Origin: Gammaproteobacteria bacterium
GTDB lineage: Bacteria > Pseudomonadota > Gammaproteobacteria > BMS3Bbin11
DNA length: 8,614 nt
Direction of reading: 5' to 3'
Assembly (NCBI GenBank): GCA_030636465.1
Contig: DAOVWW010000048.1
Location: forward strand, 1 to 8,614
A program made the translations under genes and the position numbers. The notes below the pieces were generated by a model. The model was not told the origin of the DNA and did not search any database. It worked only from the letters and a program-made list of their open reading frames with translations. Of the stretch, positions 5,892 through 8,614 are shown piece by piece (within the stretch, counting starts at the first letter, position 1; each line of letters opens with the position of its first letter).

Positions 5892-8614
5892 CCGATTCAC
5901 TCAACGACAAAGAAATAAATATCGGCATAGCAGGTAAGCTTGCTGACTATTTCATCGACAGCCGGCTGACCATACTGATAATTGTCTTTGCTTTTCTGGC
6001 AGGGATTTCGGCGTTTCTCATCACCCCACGAGAAGAAAACCCTCAGATCATCGTGCCCGCAGCCAATATCATTGTAACTAAAGCCGGAGCGTCTCCCGAT
6101 GAGGTCGAGCAATTAATCATCAAGCCATTGGAAAGTTTATTGCAGGGCATGAAGGGCGTAGAGCATACCTATGGTATAGCAACAGATTCAATGGGAATAG
6201 TCACCGTTCAATTTAAAGTTGGCGAAGACAAGGAAGAAGCCCTGGTCAAACTCTATGACCATATTATGAGCAATGTTGACCGTATACCGCCAGGCACCGA
6301 CCAGCCCCTGATCAAACCAGTTGATGTCGATAATGTCCCTATCCTTACTATTTCTTTGTCATCTGACACCGCTGATGATAGCGAACTTCGTCACAGCGGC
6401 AGCAGGCTCATGGAAGTACTGCGCCGCGTTGAAGGCACATCAGTATCCTATCTTCATGGAGGACACCCTAGAACGATAAATGTTGAGCTTGATCTGAAAA
6501 AAATGAAGGCCTACGGTGTGAGCCTTTCACAAATTACCGACATACTCGAATCGACAAATGTTCGCTCCTCTAGCGGAACCCTGGTCAGTAATAATACTGT
6601 CAAGCTTGTACGCGCAGGAGGCATGCTGAATACTGCCGATGATCTGGGCAAACTTGTAGTGGCTTTGTACAAACACAAGCCAGTATACCTCAGTCATATA
6701 GCTGTTATAACTGATGGCCCGGCAGAAATCACTGATCAACATCGTTTTGCTGCAGGACCTGCCTTTAGTGGCAAAAGGCCTCTAAATTATGAGGTGCCCG
6801 CCGTCAGTATCGCTATTGCAAAACGCTCTGGCAGTAATGCCGTTTCTGTCGCAGAGGATGTTCTATCAAAGCTTGAAGAAGTGCGCGACCAACTCATCCC
6901 GGAAAATATTAATGTCAACATTACTCGTAATGATGGGGCAAGAGCAGATGATGCCGTAAACGTTCTGCTTGAACATCTCGCCATTGCTATCTCAACGGTA
7001 GTTTTGCTGTTGATATTCTCACTTGGCTGGAGAGCTGCTGCCATTGTCACAATGACAATACCACTGATCCTGTTTATTACTCTGGCGATTGGTTACCTCT
7101 CCGGGCAGAGCATCAACCGCATCACCTTATTTGCCTTGATACTTTCTCTGGGACTGTTAGTAGATGATTCCATTGTTGTAATAGAGAATATAGTCCGGCA
7201 CTACAATCATGGCACAAAAAATAAAATTAAATCAGCTGTCCATGCTGTAAGTGAAATTGGACGGCCAACCAATCTTGCGACATTTAGTGTAATCCTCGCC
7301 TTCCTGCCGATGTTCTGGGTGACTGGCATGATGGGGCCATACATGGCTCCGATACCGTTTTATGTTCCTGTTGCGATGATCGTCTCACTGGCCATTGCAT
7401 ATACTGTTGCCCCCTGGGCAGCAAGCAAATGGCTAAAGACGACTGATGCTGGAGTATCCGCTGCATCACATGAAATTGATCACTCAAATGGCCTGCCAGA
7501 ACGGATATATGGTGCCATATTCAAAAAGCTTGCTGCAAGAGCTCTGTATAGACGACTCTTCCTGCTGGTGATCGTCGGGCTCCTGTTTGCCGCCTTATTA
7601 ATGCCCGTTTATGACCTGGTCAAATTTAAGATGCTGCCAAAAAATAATACTAATACTTTTAACATTACTATAGATCTGCCAGAAAGCAGCAGCCTGGAGT
7701 ACACCGACAGCGTTGCCAGACAGGTTGGTGATATTGTCCGCACTAACCCCCATGTCATCAACTATGAAACCAGCCTGGGAACCAGTGGTGTTGCAGATTT
7801 CAATGGTCTGTTACGTGGTAGCGGGCTCAACAAGGGTGCCCATGTTGCTGAAGTACGCGTAAATTTAACAGACAAGCTCAGTCGCGAAATTACGTCTATT
7901 CAAATTGTCCAACAGATGAGGCCTGCTATCACCGAACTGGCGATAAAAACAGGTGCCAATATCAAACTTGTCGAGGATCCTCCAGGACCACCGGTTAGAG
8001 CGACATTGCTAGCCGAACTCTATGGCCCTGATTACGAAGAACTACGACGTATTGCAAAAGAAATTCGTCATGAAGTCTTTGACAATACTGCTGATGTAGT
8101 CGATATAGATGACAGTGTCACCGACGATGTCACAGAATATGAAATTTATATTAATCGTGAAAAATCTGCCCTGGCAGGAATTCCCGCCGCTCGAATAATC
8201 AGGACACTGAACACCTTTATCGGTGGATATGAAGCCGGTACTGTACACATTAAAGGTGAGAGAGAGCCTGTAGCAATTAGATTTCAGATTGCAGCTGCCA
8301 ACAGAGTACAACAGTCAGATCTAGATAACATTTTCCTGATAACGTCTCTTGGCAAAAAGATCAGACTCTCTGAAATAGCTGAAATTCGTGAGCATATCGC
8401 CGAAAAACCAATTTTACACAAAGATCAGGTTCCGGTTGTCTATGTCAGTGGCGAGCTTGGTTCAACCTCGCAGGTCTATGCCATTATGAAAATGAAGCAG
8501 TACCTTGACACCCACCCACTGCCGGGGGGAATAGAACTGGTACAGAACTTTGTCAAAGCACCTAAAACTGGAGAATATACCCTGCGCTGGGATGGAGAAA
8601 TGCGGCTGACACTG
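5888..8614 (+). CDS. RND-family efflux pump permease (3' end outside window)
   Basis: The frame starts at GTG 5888, which overlaps the lipoprotein stop (GTGA), is preceded by GGTGAGGA (5873-5880), and stays open for 909 codons to the window edge. It is a proton-driven inner-membrane pump of the AcrB/AcrD/AcrF superfamily. The first membrane helix is at about 27-46, then TPREENP and the first porter domain. Helices 2-6 lie at about 364-520, with the TM4 proton-relay motif GLLVDDSIVVIEN (D426/D427, equivalent to AcrB D407/D408). Helix 7 is at about 557-576, followed by the second periplasmic half, ending at RWDGEMRLTL just before helix 8. The paired-aspartate motif is of the drug/hydrophobe type rather than the heavy-metal (CusA/CzcA) type. 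Helices 8-12, including the expected TM10 lysine, lie beyond the edge (family length about 1050). The only start is GTG; no in-frame ATG precedes the conserved region. Substrate unknown. Confidence 0.93.
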   Translation, partial: MTDSLNDKEINIGIAGKLADYFIDSRLTILIIVFAFLAGISAFLITPREENPQIIVPAANIIVTKAGASPDEVEQLIIKPLESLLQGMKGVEHTYGIATDSMGIVTVQFKVGEDKEEALVKLYDHIMSNVDRIPPGTDQPLIKPVDVDNVPILTISLSSDTADDSELRHSGSRLMEVLRRVEGTSVSYLHGGHPRTINVELDLKKMKAYGVSLSQITDILESTNVRSSSGTLVSNNTVKLVRAGGMLNTADDLGKLVVALYKHKPVYLSHIAVITDGPAEITDQHRFAAGPAFSGKRPLNYEVPAVSIAIAKRSGSNAVSVAEDVLSKLEEVRDQLIPENINVNITRNDGARADDAVNVLLEHLAIAISTVVLLLIFSLGWRAAAIVTMTIPLILFITLAIGYLSGQSINRITLFALILSLGLLVDDSIVVIENIVRHYNHGTKNKIKSAVHAVSEIGRPTNLATFSVILAFLPMFWVTGMMGPYMAPIPFYVPVAMIVSLAIAYTVAPWAASKWLKTTDAGVSAASHEIDHSNGLPERIYGAIFKKLAARALYRRLFLLVIVGLLFAALLMPVYDLVKFKMLPKNNTNTFNITIDLPESSSLEYTDSVARQVGDIVRTNPHVINYETSLGTSGVADFNGLLRGSGLNKGAHVAEVRVNLTDKLSREITSIQIVQQMRPAITELAIKTGANIKLVEDPPGPPVRATLLAELYGPDYEELRRIAKEIRHEVFDNTADVVDIDDSVTDDVTEYEIYINREKSALAGIPAARIIRTLNTFIGGYEAGTVHIKGEREPVAIRFQIAAANRVQQSDLDNIFLITSLGKKIRLSEIAEIREHIAEKPILHKDQVPVVYVSGELGSTSQVYAIMKMKQYLDTHPLPGGIELVQNFVKAPKTGEYTLRWDGEMRLTL

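Noticed and set aside
6787..7050. Minus-strand ORFs inside the pump gene (also 5897-6112, 6527-6742, 7284-7487, 8042-8311)
   Set aside because: The plus-strand frame codes continuously for recognisable RND protein throughout, so these are chance antisense frames.

Overview
The window looks like chromosomal DNA from a ubiquinone-making, type IV-piliated gammaproteobacterium. Evidence: a Coq7-type quinone hydroxylase of the bacterial length (214 aa), a PilT-family ATPase, outer-membrane and lipoprotein signals typical of a Gram-negative cell, and moderate GC. I see no tRNA, rRNA, CRISPR array, insertion sequence or phage gene. The genus cannot be assigned from the sequence alone.

Left part (1-1270, plus strand): the 3' end of a GlcF-like iron-sulfur oxidoreductase subunit, cut by the window edge, then coq7. 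Middle part (1288-3818, minus strand): in transcription order, a PilT/PilU-family motor ATPase, a LysR-type regulator and a 118-residue protein of unknown function. The last of these converges on coq7.

Between the pilT-like gene and the right-hand operon lies a 322-base divergent intergenic region. It holds a near-perfect 18-bp direct repeat at its two ends, a further 10-bp copy of the repeat core, a 12-bp perfect palindrome, a good extended -10 promoter for the right-hand operon, and a terminator-like hairpin with a T7 run that no plus-strand gene explains.

Right part (4141-8614, plus strand): an efflux operon of three tightly coupled genes. These are a TolC-family outer-membrane channel, a 134-residue lipoprotein, and an RND inner-membrane pump that runs off the window after 909 codons. 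Both junctions are 4-base start/stop overlaps (ATGA and GTGA). The middle gene sits where a full periplasmic adaptor of roughly 350-400 residues is expected, but it resembles only the C-terminal, membrane-proximal domain of such adaptors, attached directly to a lipoprotein signal. It has no room for the helical hairpin, the lipoyl domain or the beta-barrel. This apparently hairpin-less adaptor in an otherwise intact operon is the most interesting observation here. Either it is a decayed adaptor that kept its frame and translation signals, or it is a reduced subunit that works with the pump in a different way or alongside another adaptor.
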